DNA of 64,000 nt from an uncultured Clostridia bacterium (GTDB lineage: Bacteria > Bacillota > Clostridia > Christensenellales > CAG-138): NCBI GenBank assembly GCA_946411635.1, contig CAMKES010000002.1:322585-386584 (forward strand), written 5' to 3'. This document shows positions 9,430 to 18,724 of the stretch, one piece after another. Both the position numbers and the translations under genes were made by a program. Positions within the stretch are counted from its first letter, which is position 1. Each line of letters opens with the position of its first letter. Under the pieces are notes generated by a model, which made no database searches, was not told the origin of the DNA, and saw nothing but the letters and a program-made list of their open reading frames with translations.

Positions 9430-9447
9430 ATTTTTGTCGACAAAAAT
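9430..9447. promoter_or_regulatory. 18-bp perfect palindrome upstream of the dprA promoter
   Basis: ATTTTTGTCGACAAAAAT is a perfect dyad. It lies 25 bp upstream of the dprA -35 and 13 bp beyond the yifB terminator hairpin. It could be an operator or a second weak hairpin of the termination region. It is not a ComK box (AAAA-N5-TTTT). Confidence 0.4.
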
Positions 9448-9460
9448 GTGTCTTTTTCGC

Positions 9461-9489
9461 AAAAAAGAAAGCGCGGAACGTTCCGCGCT
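9461..9489 (-). terminator. Rho-independent terminator after yifB
   Basis: A perfect 20-bp palindrome centred on AACGTT (9470-9489) followed on the minus strand by TTCTTTTTT. It closes the glycosyltransferase-gtrA-yifB operon. Confidence 0.9.
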
Positions 9490-9505
9490 GTGGATTTCTG
9501 TCAAA

Positions 9506-11029
9506 TCACAGATCCGAAAGCATCGACATGCTGCGGTACTGGATCGCTTCGGCGTAATGCTCGGGCCGGATCTCCTCGCTGTTTTCGAGGTCCGCGATCG
9601 TGCGGGCGACCTTGAGGACGCGCTGGTACGCGCGCGCCGAAAGCTGCAGCTTTTTGAACGCATCCTTGAGCAGCTTTTCGGATGCGCCCGTGGGGTCGCA
9701 GAAGCGGCGGATCAGTTCGCCGTTCATCTCCGCGTTCGTGCGGATGCCGAGGTCCCGAAACCGCGCAAGCTGGATCGCGCGCGCCGCGGCGACCCTTGCG
9801 CGCACCGTTTCGCTCGATTCGGCGGGACGGCGCTCGGTGATCTCGCGATAGCCGACCTCCGTCATTTCGATGTGCAGGTCGATGCGGTCGAGCAAAGGTC
9901 CGCTGATGCGCCCCGCGTAGCGCCGGATCTGCGCGGGCGTGCAGGTGCACGGCTTCGTGCGAGAGCCGCGGTTGCCGCAGGGGCACGGGTTCATCGCCGC
10001 AACGAGCAGAAATCTCGCGGGGTACGTCGCCGTGACCGCCGTGCGGCTCACGGTCACTTCCCCGTCCTCCAGCGGCTGTCTGAGCGCCTCAAGCACGTCG
10101 CGATGGAACTCCGGCAGCTCGTCTAAAAACAGCACGCCGTTGTGGGCGAGGCTGATCTCGCCCGGCATGGCACGGTTTCCGCCGCCGATCAGCGACGCGG
10201 CGCTGGCGCCGTGGTGCGGCGCGCGGAACGGGCGCTCCGTAACGAGCCCTTCGGTGCCTTTCAACGCGCCGGTGATCGAATGGATCTTCGTGGTCTCCAA
10301 CGCTTCCTCGAACGTCATGTCCGGCAGGATCGACGGGATCGCGCGGGCAAGCATCGTTTTGCCGCTGCCCGGCGTGCCGCATAAAAGGATGTTGTGATTG
10401 CCCGCAACGGCGATCTCCGCCGCGCGTTTTGCGGCGCTCTGCCCGCGGATCTCGGAAAAATCGACCGCGTTCTTGTGCGTGCCGCCCGAAAACGGCTTCG
10501 CTTCGGCGGGCGCGATGGCGATCTCGCCCCTTAGATGCGACACGAGCGCGGCAAGGTTCTCGACCGGGAAAACGCGCGCGCCGCGGATATACGACGCTTC
10601 CTGCGCGTTGTCCTTCGGCACGAAGAAGATCGAATTGCCCTTATGGTACGCGTCGATCAGCATCGGCAGGATGCCGGAGATCGGACGCACGGCGCCGTCG
10701 AGCGCCAGTTCGCCCAGCACGATGATATCGTTCGGAACGGGCCGCAGCATGCCGCCGGCAACGAGGATCGACAGCGCGATCGGCAGATCGTAGACGGAGC
10801 CCTCCTTCCTGAGATCGGCGGGCGCGAGGTTGACCGTGATGCGCGCGGTCGGGAACGCGAAGCCGGAATGCCGGATCGCCGCCTGCACGCGCTCCCGCGA
10901 TTCCTTGACCGCCGCGTCGGGCAGACCCACCGTTTCATAGTTCGGCAGTCCCGGCGCGATGTCCGTTTCGACCGTCACGGGAAACCCGTTCAGGCCCGTC
11001 AATCCGTAGCTTTCCACCTTCGCCAGCAT
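9506..11029 (-). CDS. YifB/ComM-type Mg-chelatase-like AAA+ ATPase
   Basis: A 507-residue protein with an N-terminal Lon-protease-like fold domain (GLNGFPVTVETDIAPGLP onward), a central AAA+ Mg-chelatase domain with Walker A GTPGSGKTMLA and Walker B region VLFLDELPEF, and a C-terminal Mg_chelatase_C domain (RAYQRVLKVARTIADLE). In Haemophilus and Vibrio the homologue ComM is a hexameric branch-migration helicase acting in transformation. A role with dprA next door is plausible, but the two genes are in different transcription units here. It starts 3 nt after gtrA, so it is cotranscribed with the glycosyltransferases. Confidence 0.9.
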   Translation of the reverse strand: MLAKVESYGLTGLNGFPVTVETDIAPGLPNYETVGLPDAAVKESRERVQAAIRHSGFAFPTARITVNLAPADLRKEGSVYDLPIALSILVAGGMLRPVPNDIIVLGELALDGAVRPISGILPMLIDAYHKGNSIFFVPKDNAQEASYIRGARVFPVENLAALVSHLRGEIAIAPAEAKPFSGGTHKNAVDFSEIRGQSAAKRAAEIAVAGNHNILLCGTPGSGKTMLARAIPSILPDMTFEEALETTKIHSITGALKGTEGLVTERPFRAPHHGASAASLIGGGNRAMPGEISLAHNGVLFLDELPEFHRDVLEALRQPLEDGEVTVSRTAVTATYPARFLLVAAMNPCPCGNRGSRTKPCTCTPAQIRRYAGRISGPLLDRIDLHIEMTEVGYREITERRPAESSETVRARVAAARAIQLARFRDLGIRTNAEMNGELIRRFCDPTGASEKLLKDAFKKLQLSARAYQRVLKVARTIADLENSEEIRPEHYAEAIQYRSMSMLSDL

Positions 11030-11032
11030 CGT

Positions 11033-11539
11033 TTATTCCTCCGTCGTTTCCATCGGCTCTTCGGTCCGCCTGCGGAACACGAACAGCTTGTTGCCCGCAA
11101 AGTTCACAAGCAGCGCCACGCCGGACGCAAGCAGCGTGCAGAAGTAATCGCCGCTGATCAGCTTCGTAAACCAGTTCGCGCCGATCGTGCGCATCCACCA
11201 GGCGTCGAGCCCGCAGACGTTCTTGAACAGATACATGAGTCCGAGCGACAGGCCGAGCGTCACGAGATTGACCGCGATGAACAGAAGGATCTCGCGCGCG
11301 TCGCGGCGGCGCTCCTCGCGGAACGTCCAGCGGGAGTTCCAGATATAGCTGTTCAGGATGCCGCAGGCGTAGCCGATGACCATCGGCAGATAGTACGTCA
11401 GGATCTCCGCCTCGGAAAACGTGCCGAACAGCTTTTGCAGCGCCCAGGTCACGATCAGCGTGACCGCCGTGTTGGACGCGCCGATCAGGATGAATTTCAG
11501 CAGCTGGAGAACGCTCTTTTTCTTTTCAGATACCTGCAT
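11033..11539 (-). CDS. GtrA-family membrane protein
   Basis: A 168-residue protein with four predicted membrane helices, beginning LLKFILIGASNTAVTLIV, which is typical of GtrA. The family is thought to flip polyprenyl-phosphate-linked monosaccharides across the membrane for external glycosyltransferases. That fits its position directly after two GT-C transferases, which use lipid-linked sugars. It overlaps the upstream glycosyltransferase by 14 nt, indicating coupled translation. The C-terminus is a basic and acidic tail (FRRRTEEPMETTEE). Confidence 0.88.
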   Translation of the reverse strand: MQVSEKKKSVLQLLKFILIGASNTAVTLIVTWALQKLFGTFSEAEILTYYLPMVIGYACGILNSYIWNSRWTFREERRRDAREILLFIAVNLVTLGLSLGLMYLFKNVCGLDAWWMRTIGANWFTKLISGDYFCTLLASGVALLVNFAGNKLFVFRRRTEEPMETTEE

Positions 11540-13691
11540 AATAGACCTTTCCGAAGACGTTCAGAACGTCTTCAATGAATCGCCCGTATGCCTTCGGCAC
11601 GGGAATGCCGGAAACCGCCGGCAGCATCAGCAGGAACACGACGGCCGCGACGGCCAGCCACGCCCACTTGAACCATGCCGTGCGCGGGTATTTCTTTTCC
11701 ACGTAATACAATCCCATCAGCGCCATCAGCATCATGAACGGGATCGTCGAGAAGTAATGGTACAGGAACACGCACCGCGTCACGAGGATCCACGGCAGCA
11801 GCCCCGCAAGGATGCCGACGAGCACGGTATAGAACGCACGATCCTTTCTGAACGCGCGGTCCCGGAACCGGCTCGCGACCGCAAAGACCGCGCCGAACGC
11901 CGCGCCCGCCCAGAGCACGGGATTGCCGGTGCTCGAAATGTTGGACGACCACTGCACGCCGTCGATCATGGGATAGTCCGAATAGAACCAGACGGACTTG
12001 CCCGCCAGCGGCCAGCGATACCACATCGACTGGCACGGATGCGTGGCCACGAGCTTGCTGTGGTAGCGGTACATCGATATCTGCGTCTTCCACAGCTCCG
12101 AAAGCTTTTCGGAGAGCGTCGTGCAGTTTTTCGAGATGTAGTAGCAGTAGTTCGTAACGACGTACAGGACGATCGGGATCACGATGAAGAACAGACAGCA
12201 CCACACCGGCGTCATCAGCAGATCGTTGAGCGTCAGGTCGACGTCCTTCCGCTTTGCGAGCACGAGCCGGAACACGACCGACGACGCGATCGAAACGCCC
12301 GTCAGGATCAGAAGCGTTCCGTAGAACCACGGCTGCAGGAACAGGCGGATCGTTTCGATCCCGGCCTTCTCGCCGTCCAGCACGCCGGTCACCGGATCCT
12401 TCAGCACGCTCCAGTCGGTCCACTTCCCCGCGATATGCAGAACGATCACACCGAACACGAACAGCACCGGCGCGTACGCCAGCACGTTGACCGCAAACTT
12501 TTTGCGTTTCTCCTTCGGCTGTCTGTGCCGTTCGACGAGGATGCGGACCAGCTGCCAGATCAGATCGCCGAAATACAGCACCGCAAGGCCCGCGCCGGAA
12601 TAGAGGCACGTCCACTTCGACGAAACGCCGAGTCCGAACGCAAGTCCGGAAAGACCCAGAAGCGCGATCTTTTTCCAGTACGGGCGCTTTCCGATGTCCT
12701 CGGCGATGCAGTCGCCCATGAACAGGAACATCAGAAGCGTAAAGAACAGCGCGTACGTGTCGATCGTGGCGATGCGCGTCTGCGCGAAGTGCATGCCGTC
12801 GACGGCGAACAGACCCGCCGCGATCAGCGCGAAGTCCGTGCGGCGGAAGATGCGCTTTGCGAACACGTAGATGACCGCAAGGATCAGCACGCCGAAGAAC
12901 GTTCCCGCAAACCGCCAGCCGAACGGCGTCATGCCGAAGATGCGGATGCCGCCCGCGATGAACAGCTTGCCGAGGGACGGATGCGTCCACTCGTAGATCG
13001 AATACCCCTCCGTATACGCCGTTTCAAGACCGTACTTCAGATACAGATCGTCGTTGTTCAGGATCTCGAACGCCGTGCGCGCGTGGTAGATCTCATCGAA
13101 ATACATATCGTTGAGATAGCTGTGATTGATCTGCACGGCGTTCTGCTCGTCCAGCAGGTTTTCACTGCCGTCCGAAGGCTGATACACGGTCGCCGGCACA
13201 AGCTCGTCGCCGCTCAGCACCGCGATCTCGTTGAGCGCGATCGAGCCGCTCCGCACGTACAGGATCAAAAAGCCCGTTTCCGTATCGATCGGCGGATTTC
13301 CCGCGCTCTGCAGCTGTTTGTTCAGCGATTTCCATTTGTACATGTCGCCGTCATCCTGCCGGAACGTGGCGATCGGGAACGACGTTTCGCGTTTGAACAC
13401 GCCGTCCTGCGACGCGGTCTCATCGTAGATCTCAAGATAGCCCTCGGCGATGCTGCCGTAAAACAGCAGGTCGGTGACCTCCGTCCGTTCTCCGAAGTCG
13501 ATGACGGCGGTCGCGCCCTCCTCCGCTTTCCAGATCGTCTGCGGCGAAGTGACCGAGCCGAGGTTCAGAAACGCGACGAGCGAATACACGGCGAGCAGCA
13601 CAAGCAGCACGATATAATCGCGCTTTGTCATTCTGCGTCCGTCTTCGGTACGGATATCTCTGCGGAATTGTTTGAAATCCATGCCGCTCAC
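11526..13691 (-). CDS. PMT-family GT-C glycosyltransferase with extracytoplasmic insert
   Basis: A 721-residue multi-spanning protein of the dolichyl-phosphate-mannose protein O-mannosyltransferase type. One membrane helix at about 26-46 is followed by some 150 residues that look extracytoplasmic and beta-rich (a discoidin-like pattern, AVIDFGERTEVTDLLFYG). A PMT-like segment follows (FDEIYHARTAFEIL, then HPSLGKLFIAGG), and then about ten helices. The Asp-Glu of FDEIYH sits where GT-C enzymes place the catalytic acidic residue of loop 1. It probably transfers a sugar from a polyprenyl-phosphate donor to a surface protein or polymer. It overlaps the upstream transferase by 4 nt. The acceptor is unknown. 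Confidence 0.85.
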   Translation of the reverse strand: MSGMDFKQFRRDIRTEDGRRMTKRDYIVLLVLLAVYSLVAFLNLGSVTSPQTIWKAEEGATAVIDFGERTEVTDLLFYGSIAEGYLEIYDETASQDGVFKRETSFPIATFRQDDGDMYKWKSLNKQLQSAGNPPIDTETGFLILYVRSGSIALNEIAVLSGDELVPATVYQPSDGSENLLDEQNAVQINHSYLNDMYFDEIYHARTAFEILNNDDLYLKYGLETAYTEGYSIYEWTHPSLGKLFIAGGIRIFGMTPFGWRFAGTFFGVLILAVIYVFAKRIFRRTDFALIAAGLFAVDGMHFAQTRIATIDTYALFFTLLMFLFMGDCIAEDIGKRPYWKKIALLGLSGLAFGLGVSSKWTCLYSGAGLAVLYFGDLIWQLVRILVERHRQPKEKRKKFAVNVLAYAPVLFVFGVIVLHIAGKWTDWSVLKDPVTGVLDGEKAGIETIRLFLQPWFYGTLLILTGVSIASSVVFRLVLAKRKDVDLTLNDLLMTPVWCCLFFIVIPIVLYVVTNYCYYISKNCTTLSEKLSELWKTQISMYRYHSKLVATHPCQSMWYRWPLAGKSVWFYSDYPMIDGVQWSSNISSTGNPVLWAGAAFGAVFAVASRFRDRAFRKDRAFYTVLVGILAGLLPWILVTRCVFLYHYFSTIPFMMLMALMGLYYVEKKYPRTAWFKWAWLAVAAVVFLLMLPAVSGIPVPKAYGRFIEDVLNVFGKVYYAGI

Positions 13692-16366
13692 CTCCTTTTC
13701 CCGCCCGGCTTCCGCGGCTCCGGCTGTTCGACGATGCGCAGCTCGAACGGATCGCCCGGATCGAACGTGAGCGCGCCGCGGAACGCGGCGGCGATCAGAT
13801 AGAGCGCCGTGCCGACCTCCAGAAGCGAGATCTGCGCGATCATGGCGTTATGCAGGCTCTTCGCCTGGATGTTTTCCCGGATAAAATCGTAAAGCTGGTC
13901 CACGATGATCGGATAATACCGCGCCTTCTCGTCCACCATGTTTTTCAGAACGTCGGCCGTCGGATGCGAATACACGAACTGCGCGACCATGACGTTCAGG
14001 AACGTTACGGTCGAAAGCATGCAGAACGCCTTCAGCTTCCGCGGATCGCGGTCGTACGCGTACGCGAACGCCAGCAGGAAGATCGCCGGGAACACGTACC
14101 GCTCGTGCTGCCGCAGCGCGAAGGTGTATACCCAGACGAAGAAGCACGCCGTCAGCAGGAAAACCAGCCCGCGGTTCACATACAGCGAATACCGCGTTTT
14201 TTTACAGCGCACCCAATAGATCGTGAACAGTCCGCCGGTCACGACGCAGGCAAGCCCGATGTTCGCGTATCCGAAGACCCGGTAGCTCATCGTGCCGCCG
14301 AACAGACGGAACAGGACGGAAAGGATCAGCGTAAAGGCGAAAACGCAGACCGCGGCCAGCATCGTCAGCGTGCCGGACACCGCCGCGCCGCCCGTTCGGA
14401 GCCAGTCCGCCGTCTTTACGCCGCGAACGCCGCGGCGCGCGAGAGACACGAACCAGCCGATCGCAAGCAGTCCGTACAGCGGGAACGCCGCGACCGCCCC
14501 GAGGATCGCCTGCACCGTTTCGTCCTCCGACGTGAAGTTCACCGCAAGATACCGCAGAAGCGCAAGAAGTCCGGTCACCGCGGCGGCGGCGATCAGCTCG
14601 TACAGCGCGCGGTTCGGTTCGCCGTCCCTGCAGACGCGCATCTGCTCCCACGCCCGTGCAACGAGCGTCGGGAACAGGATCAGAAGCGCAAGTTTCGAGA
14701 AAAGCTCGTTCGTGCGGAGCAGCATCAGGCCGACGCTGCCGCTGCCGAGCATCGGAAGCAGCTCCAGCGATTCGCCGTACGGCGGATTGTACCAGTTGCC
14801 GCCGAACAGCGCATGGTAATTGTATGCGTCGATCGTCGGTCCCTTATAATAGTCGACCGCGTGCGAAAAGATCCGGTACAGGAACGCGATCGGCGATTCG
14901 CCGCCGCACGCGGGCAGCGCGCCGAGGATGAGCACGAACACCGCGCCCGCCACCGCCGCGCACGACCAGTACACGTGGTCCTTGAATCTCTTCGTTCCGA
15001 ACTGATCCACGCCGGTCATGACGTACAGCAGCGCGATGACCGGTCCCGCAATCAGCGCCTGCCATTTCATCAGGATCGCGGCGCCGTACAGAAGGCCCGC
15101 CAGCAAACGGTAATACGGTTTTTCACGGCTCGCGTTCAGCAGCAGGAAAACGCCGATCAGCATGACGGTGCAGACCGAATCGACCTGCCCCCATGCGCCG
15201 GACAGGAACGTCGCCGCGGGATTCAGAACGATCGTGCCCGCAAGCAGCAGCGCCGCGCGGCTGTCGAGATGGAAGCGCTTTGCCGCGCGAAGCAGAAGCC
15301 ACGCGGAGAGCACGTCGCAGATAATCGGCGGAAGCAGATACATAAACGGCATCCGCGCCGGATCGCCGAACAGGCTCGCAAAGCGGTACGTCAGCGCAAG
15401 GACGTAAATGTATCCCGGCGGATAGTCGCAGAAGCCGCCGTAGACCGACGCCGGTCCGTTCTTCGCGGCGTTTGCGCCCCAGCTCAGCCAGCAGGTCATG
15501 TCGGTGTCGTGTCCCTTGTAGCGCGCGAACAGCACGATGCGGACGATCAGTCCGACGAGCACGATGATACAGAAGATCAGATAGGAATACGGCTGACGAT
15601 CGTTGTCCTGCATGAGCGTCTTTGCCTTCGGGCAGACGAATGCAAACAAAACGATCGCCGCAATCGCGCCCGCAAGGAAGATCGCCATGAAAAAGCCTTC
15701 GTAATAATCCTTCAGCGCGCTGATCGCCGCGTCATATTCCCTGCGTTCTTCATCGGTCAGTTCGGAAAGCTCGACCGGCTCCTCTTCCGCTTCGTACGGC
15801 TCGAGCTGCTGATAGTTCGCCGCGCCCTCCGCAACGGAGAAACGCACGTTCCGGAACCATACGCTGCCGCTCGATTCCTCGGAATATCCGCCGATGCGCA
15901 GCGCAAGCGTCACGCTGTTCTGCGTCGGCGCGGTGCGGAACGCAAGCGTGACCTGCGTCCAGCCGTTCGTTCCGGTCAGCGCGTCCGAATACACGTAACT
16001 GCCGTCGGACGCGAAATTGTCGATCGAAAGCGTCGCGCCCTTGCCGCCGCGCACGTTTTCGGTGCGGATCTCTGCGGAAAGGCGATAGACCGTCTCCGGC
16101 TGTACGCCCGTTACGCGGCAAAGCCTGCAGTCGTCCTCTCCCGCAAGAAGAATGCCGAACGCGCCGTCCTCGAGCGTGGTCTCATACCGGTCCTCATACG
16201 AAACAACCGACCAGCCGGACGGAAGCCCGTCCCCTGCGTCCGAGAAATCAAAATCGATCGCTTCCGCGCCGGCGTCCGGAGCGGATCCGGACCGTCCGCA
16301 CGCAAAAAGACCTGCCAGCAGGATCCCCGCCAGCAGTACGATCCCTATCCGATGCACGTTCCGCAA
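13688..16366 (-). CDS. GT-C membrane glycosyltransferase with N-terminal lipobox and CBM-like domain
   Basis: An 892-residue protein. A signal-like segment ends in a lipobox-like Leu-Phe-Ala-Cys near residue 22. Residues of about 30-190 form a beta-rich domain resembling CBM4/9-type carbohydrate-binding modules (GWSVVSYEDRYETT, then VWFRNVRFSV). After a helix at about 225 come at least ten membrane segments with a GT-C/PMT pattern (GHDTDMTCWLSW, DYPPGYIYVLAL). The start chosen is TTG at 16366 because GGAGG lies 8 nt upstream; a GTG at 16357 is an alternative. It heads the operon with the PMT, gtrA and yifB. A lipid-anchored N-terminus on a polytopic transferase is unusual, and the Cys may not be processed. 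Confidence 0.82.
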   Translation of the reverse strand: MRNVHRIGIVLLAGILLAGLFACGRSGSAPDAGAEAIDFDFSDAGDGLPSGWSVVSYEDRYETTLEDGAFGILLAGEDDCRLCRVTGVQPETVYRLSAEIRTENVRGGKGATLSIDNFASDGSYVYSDALTGTNGWTQVTLAFRTAPTQNSVTLALRIGGYSEESSGSVWFRNVRFSVAEGAANYQQLEPYEAEEEPVELSELTDEERREYDAAISALKDYYEGFFMAIFLAGAIAAIVLFAFVCPKAKTLMQDNDRQPYSYLIFCIIVLVGLIVRIVLFARYKGHDTDMTCWLSWGANAAKNGPASVYGGFCDYPPGYIYVLALTYRFASLFGDPARMPFMYLLPPIICDVLSAWLLLRAAKRFHLDSRAALLLAGTIVLNPAATFLSGAWGQVDSVCTVMLIGVFLLLNASREKPYYRLLAGLLYGAAILMKWQALIAGPVIALLYVMTGVDQFGTKRFKDHVYWSCAAVAGAVFVLILGALPACGGESPIAFLYRIFSHAVDYYKGPTIDAYNYHALFGGNWYNPPYGESLELLPMLGSGSVGLMLLRTNELFSKLALLILFPTLVARAWEQMRVCRDGEPNRALYELIAAAAVTGLLALLRYLAVNFTSEDETVQAILGAVAAFPLYGLLAIGWFVSLARRGVRGVKTADWLRTGGAAVSGTLTMLAAVCVFAFTLILSVLFRLFGGTMSYRVFGYANIGLACVVTGGLFTIYWVRCKKTRYSLYVNRGLVFLLTACFFVWVYTFALRQHERYVFPAIFLLAFAYAYDRDPRKLKAFCMLSTVTFLNVMVAQFVYSHPTADVLKNMVDEKARYYPIIVDQLYDFIRENIQAKSLHNAMIAQISLLEVGTALYLIAAAFRGALTFDPGDPFELRIVEQPEPRKPGGKRR

Positions 16367-16397
16367 CTGTCTTTCCTCCGAATCGGTATAATAGAAT

Positions 16398-16426
16398 AGT
16401 ATAGCACGCCGCCGGCTTTCCGACAA
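16398..16426 (-). promoter_or_regulatory. sigma-A-type promoter of the glycosyltransferase operon
   Basis: Minus strand: TTGTCG (16426-16421), 17-nt spacer, TATACT (16403-16398). The predicted +1 near 16391 precedes a GGAGG SD at 16379-16375 and the TTG start at 16366. It sits directly after the yraN stop. Confidence 0.75.
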
Positions 16427-16429
16427 CCG

Positions 16430-16780
16430 TCAGAAAGCGGACGGCAAATGGTTCACCGTTTTTTCCGGCAGCAGGACCTCGATCACGTCAAAGCGGGCGG
16501 GCTGCTCCGTGCCGCCGTTTTCCGTCAGCCAGGTCTCCGCCGCCAGCCGCAGAAACCGCCGCTTGTTCGCGTCCACGGCGTCCGCGGGCCGTCCGAAGCT
16601 TCCGGGCGTGCGCGTCTTGACCTCCACGAACGCGACCGTTCCCGTGCGCTTTTCGCGGGCGATGAGATCGATCTCGTGCCGGTGCGCGCGGTAATTGCGT
16701 TCGAGGATCCGGTATCCGTGCCGCTTCAGATACCGCGCGGCGAGCCGTTCGCCGGTTTTGCCGGTGTCCGCCGTGTTCAT
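16430..16780 (-). CDS. YraN-family (UPF0102) endonuclease-like protein
   Basis: A 116-residue protein with the restriction-endonuclease-like core of YraN: GERLAARYLKRHGYRILERNYR, then HEIDLIAR and VAFVEVKTR, giving the Asp...Glu-x-Lys metal site. The family is widespread and often next to rnhB, as here. Its biochemical function is not settled; a nuclease acting in DNA or RNA metabolism is inferred from the fold. The ATG at 16780 overlaps the rnhB stop by 4 nt (ATGA), supporting this start over longer in-frame options. Confidence 0.9.
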   Translation of the reverse strand: MNTADTGKTGERLAARYLKRHGYRILERNYRAHRHEIDLIAREKRTGTVAFVEVKTRTPGSFGRPADAVDANKRRFLRLAAETWLTENGGTEQPARFDVIEVLLPEKTVNHLPSAF

Positions 16781-17403
16781 AGCAGGTTCTTCAGGAACGA
16801 GCGCCGGTGCAGCGGGCACGGTCCGAATGCCCGGATCGCGTCCGTGTGCGCCTTTGTGCCGTAGCCTTTGTTCTGCGCGAAGCCGTACATCGGCCAAATC
16901 GCGTCCTGCTCGCGCATATAGCGGTCACGCTCGACCTTGGCGACGATCGACGCCGCGGCGATCGAATAGCTCAGCGCATCGCCGTGGATCAGCGCGTGCT
17001 GCCGCGCCCGGATATCGAGTCCCGTCAGCGCGTCGATCAGCACGTCGGTGACCGGCGTTTTCATCTTGCGGAACGCCTCGTTGAACGCAAGCTTCGTCGC
17101 GTTCAGAATGTTGATCTCGTCGATCACGGTCTGATCCACCCACGCGGTCTGATACTCGACGCACGTTTCGAGGATCCGGTCGTACAGCGCCTCGCGGCGG
17201 TTTTCCGAGACCTTTTTGGAGTCGTTGACGTATTCCAGAAGCGGTTCCGGCGGCATGACGATGCAGCAGACGACGACGGGACCGGCCAAAGGTCCTCTCC
17301 CCACCTCGTCCATGCCCGCGAGGATCACGCCGTCCTGCGTCCAGAACGCGCGGTCGCGTTCGGAAAGCCGCATCAGCCGTTCCTGCTCATTCCGTTTCGC
17401 CAT
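16777..17403 (-). CDS. rnhB: Ribonuclease HII
   Basis: A 208-residue RNase HII that removes RNA from RNA-DNA hybrids and single ribonucleotides from DNA. The N-terminal catalytic motif [15 protein letters not shown] (Asp32, Glu33) and the [12 protein letters not shown] block are intact. It overlaps the end of rbgA by 17 nt and the yraN start by 4 nt, forming a tight rbgA-rnhB-yraN unit. The rbgA-rnhB order is common in Firmicutes. Confidence 0.95.
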   Translation of the reverse strand: MAKRNEQERLMRLSERDRAFWTQDGVILAGMDEVGRGPLAGPVVVCCIVMPPEPLLEYVNDSKKVSENRREALYDRILETCVEYQTAWVDQTVIDEINILNATKLAFNEAFRKMKTPVTDVLIDALTGLDIRARQHALIHGDALSYSIAAASIVAKVERDRYMREQDAIWPMYGFAQNKGYGTKAHTDAIRAFGPCPLHRRSFLKNLL

Positions 17404-18265
17404 GTTCGTCCTCCTGCGGCGGCTGCTCGAGCGTCACCTTTGCGATCCTGCCCGCGCGGAACTCGTCCAGTACGATCCTTGCCGCGCGCTCAACGTCGTA
17501 TACGCCGCCCTTCAGAATAAATCCGCGGCTCTTTGCGACGCCCTCCAGGAGCGCCCCCTCCGGCACGTCCGCGTCCAGTTTTTTGTAGCGCTCGAACAGC
17601 GCGGCGGGCGCAAGCGTCCGAAGCTCGGACAGCAGCCGTTCGGCAAGCTCCTCCAGATTCAGGATCTCGTCATTGATCGAGCCGAGAAACGCCAGATGCC
17701 GCGCAAGCGTATCGTCGCCGAGCTTCGGCCACAGAAGCCCCGGGGAATCCAGCAGCTCGAGATGCGGCGTGATCTTCACCCACTGCTTGCCCTTCGTGAC
17801 GCCGGGTCTGTCGCCGGTCTGCGCGCGTTTTTCGCCCGCGACGCGATTGATCAGCGTGGATTTCCCGACGTTCGGGATCCCGGCGATCAGCGCGCGGATC
17901 GTTTTTTTCACGCCCTTCTGCTCGAACTGCTTCACGCGTTCCGCCGCTGCGCGTTCGATGAGACGGATCGTCTGCGCTCTCGCGTTCTGCGCGGACGCCG
18001 TGATCTCCGCCGCCTCGATGCCCTGTCGTTTGTAATACGCGATCCAGCGCCTGTTGGTTGCGGGATCGGCCAGATCGCTCTTGTTCAGCAGCAGAACGCG
18101 CGTTTTCCCGCGGAACAGCGCGTCGAAATCGGGGTTCCGCGACGCCAGCGGTGCGCGCGCGTCGACCAGCTCGATCACCACGTCGATGAGTTTCAGATTG
18201 TCCTCCAGCATACGCCGGGCCTTTGCCATGTGCCCGGGATACCAGTTGATCGGATTTCCTTCCAT
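17387..18265 (-). CDS. rbgA: RbgA/YlqF ribosome-biogenesis GTPase
   Basis: A 292-residue circularly permuted GTPase. The G4 motif NKSD (residues 61-64) precedes the G1 loop GIPNVGKST (129-137) and the G3 region DSPGLLWP. The N-terminus [11 protein letters not shown] is the RbgA signature. It acts in late assembly of the 50S subunit. The ATG has an AAAGGAAC SD. Only 27 nt separate it from the DUF1622 terminator, so no full promoter fits between; transcription may come from terminator read-through. Confidence 0.95.
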   Translation of the reverse strand: MEGNPINWYPGHMAKARRMLEDNLKLIDVVIELVDARAPLASRNPDFDALFRGKTRVLLLNKSDLADPATNRRWIAYYKRQGIEAAEITASAQNARAQTIRLIERAAAERVKQFEQKGVKKTIRALIAGIPNVGKSTLINRVAGEKRAQTGDRPGVTKGKQWVKITPHLELLDSPGLLWPKLGDDTLARHLAFLGSINDEILNLEELAERLLSELRTLAPAALFERYKKLDADVPEGALLEGVAKSRGFILKGGVYDVERAARIVLDEFRAGRIAKVTLEQPPQEDEHGETE

Positions 18266-18292
18266 GCGTTCCTTTCTCGTTTCGTATTACGG

Positions 18293-18313
18293 AAAAAGCC
18301 CCGAAGCCGGGGC
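18293..18313 (-). terminator. Rho-independent terminator after the DUF1622 gene
   Basis: Minus strand stem GCCCCGGCTTCGGGGC (18313-18298) followed by TTTTT. It closes tdk-DUF1622, yet rbgA starts only 27 nt further on. Confidence 0.88.
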
Positions 18314-18319
18314 GTTGAT

Positions 18320-18706
18320 TCAAAGTTTCACGATCGGCGGCTTTTTCTGCTCGCGCGGTTTTTCGTCCGCGTCGTCGCCCAGGAGATGCCGCTCGCTGCG
18401 GATCTCGAAGTGGATCAGCGCCGCCATCAGCGCGCGCAGCACGATGATCGCGCCGAGGATCAGAAGTTCGCGCCATTCGCGCACGACGACCGAGCGCAGC
18501 AGCTCGCCGCCCATCTTGAAGGTCAGCGCAAGCGCGATGCCCTCCGCGATCATCAGCTTGACGTGCGGATCCTTCTTTGCCCACAGGATCACGCCCTTGA
18601 TCACCGTGATCACGATGACCGCCACGCCGATCAGCTCGCAGAGCAGGATCGCCCATTCGACGATCATTTCGAAATACGTCTGAACCGTTGTATACACCTG
18701 TTCCAT
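18320..18706 (-). CDS. DUF1622-like small membrane protein
   Basis: A 128-residue protein with membrane helices at about 14-40 and 78-98 and an amphipathic stretch between them ([29 protein letters not shown]). It ends in a charged, cytoplasm-like tail ([13 protein letters not shown]). The layout and the central motif resemble DUF1622 proteins, whose function is unknown. It starts 18 nt after tdk with an AAGGAGC SD and is followed by a terminator, so it forms an operon with tdk. No functional link to thymidine salvage is evident. Confidence 0.7.
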   Translation of the reverse strand: MEQVYTTVQTYFEMIVEWAILLCELIGVAVIVITVIKGVILWAKKDPHVKLMIAEGIALALTFKMGGELLRSVVVREWRELLILGAIIVLRALMAALIHFEIRSERHLLGDDADEKPREQKKPPIVKL

Positions 18707-18724
18707 TGTGCTGCTCCTTCCGCG

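Noticed and set aside
9430..9447. ComK box upstream of dprA
   Set aside because: The palindrome reads TTTTT-N6-AAAAA, not AAAA-N5-TTTT, so ComK control is not supported.
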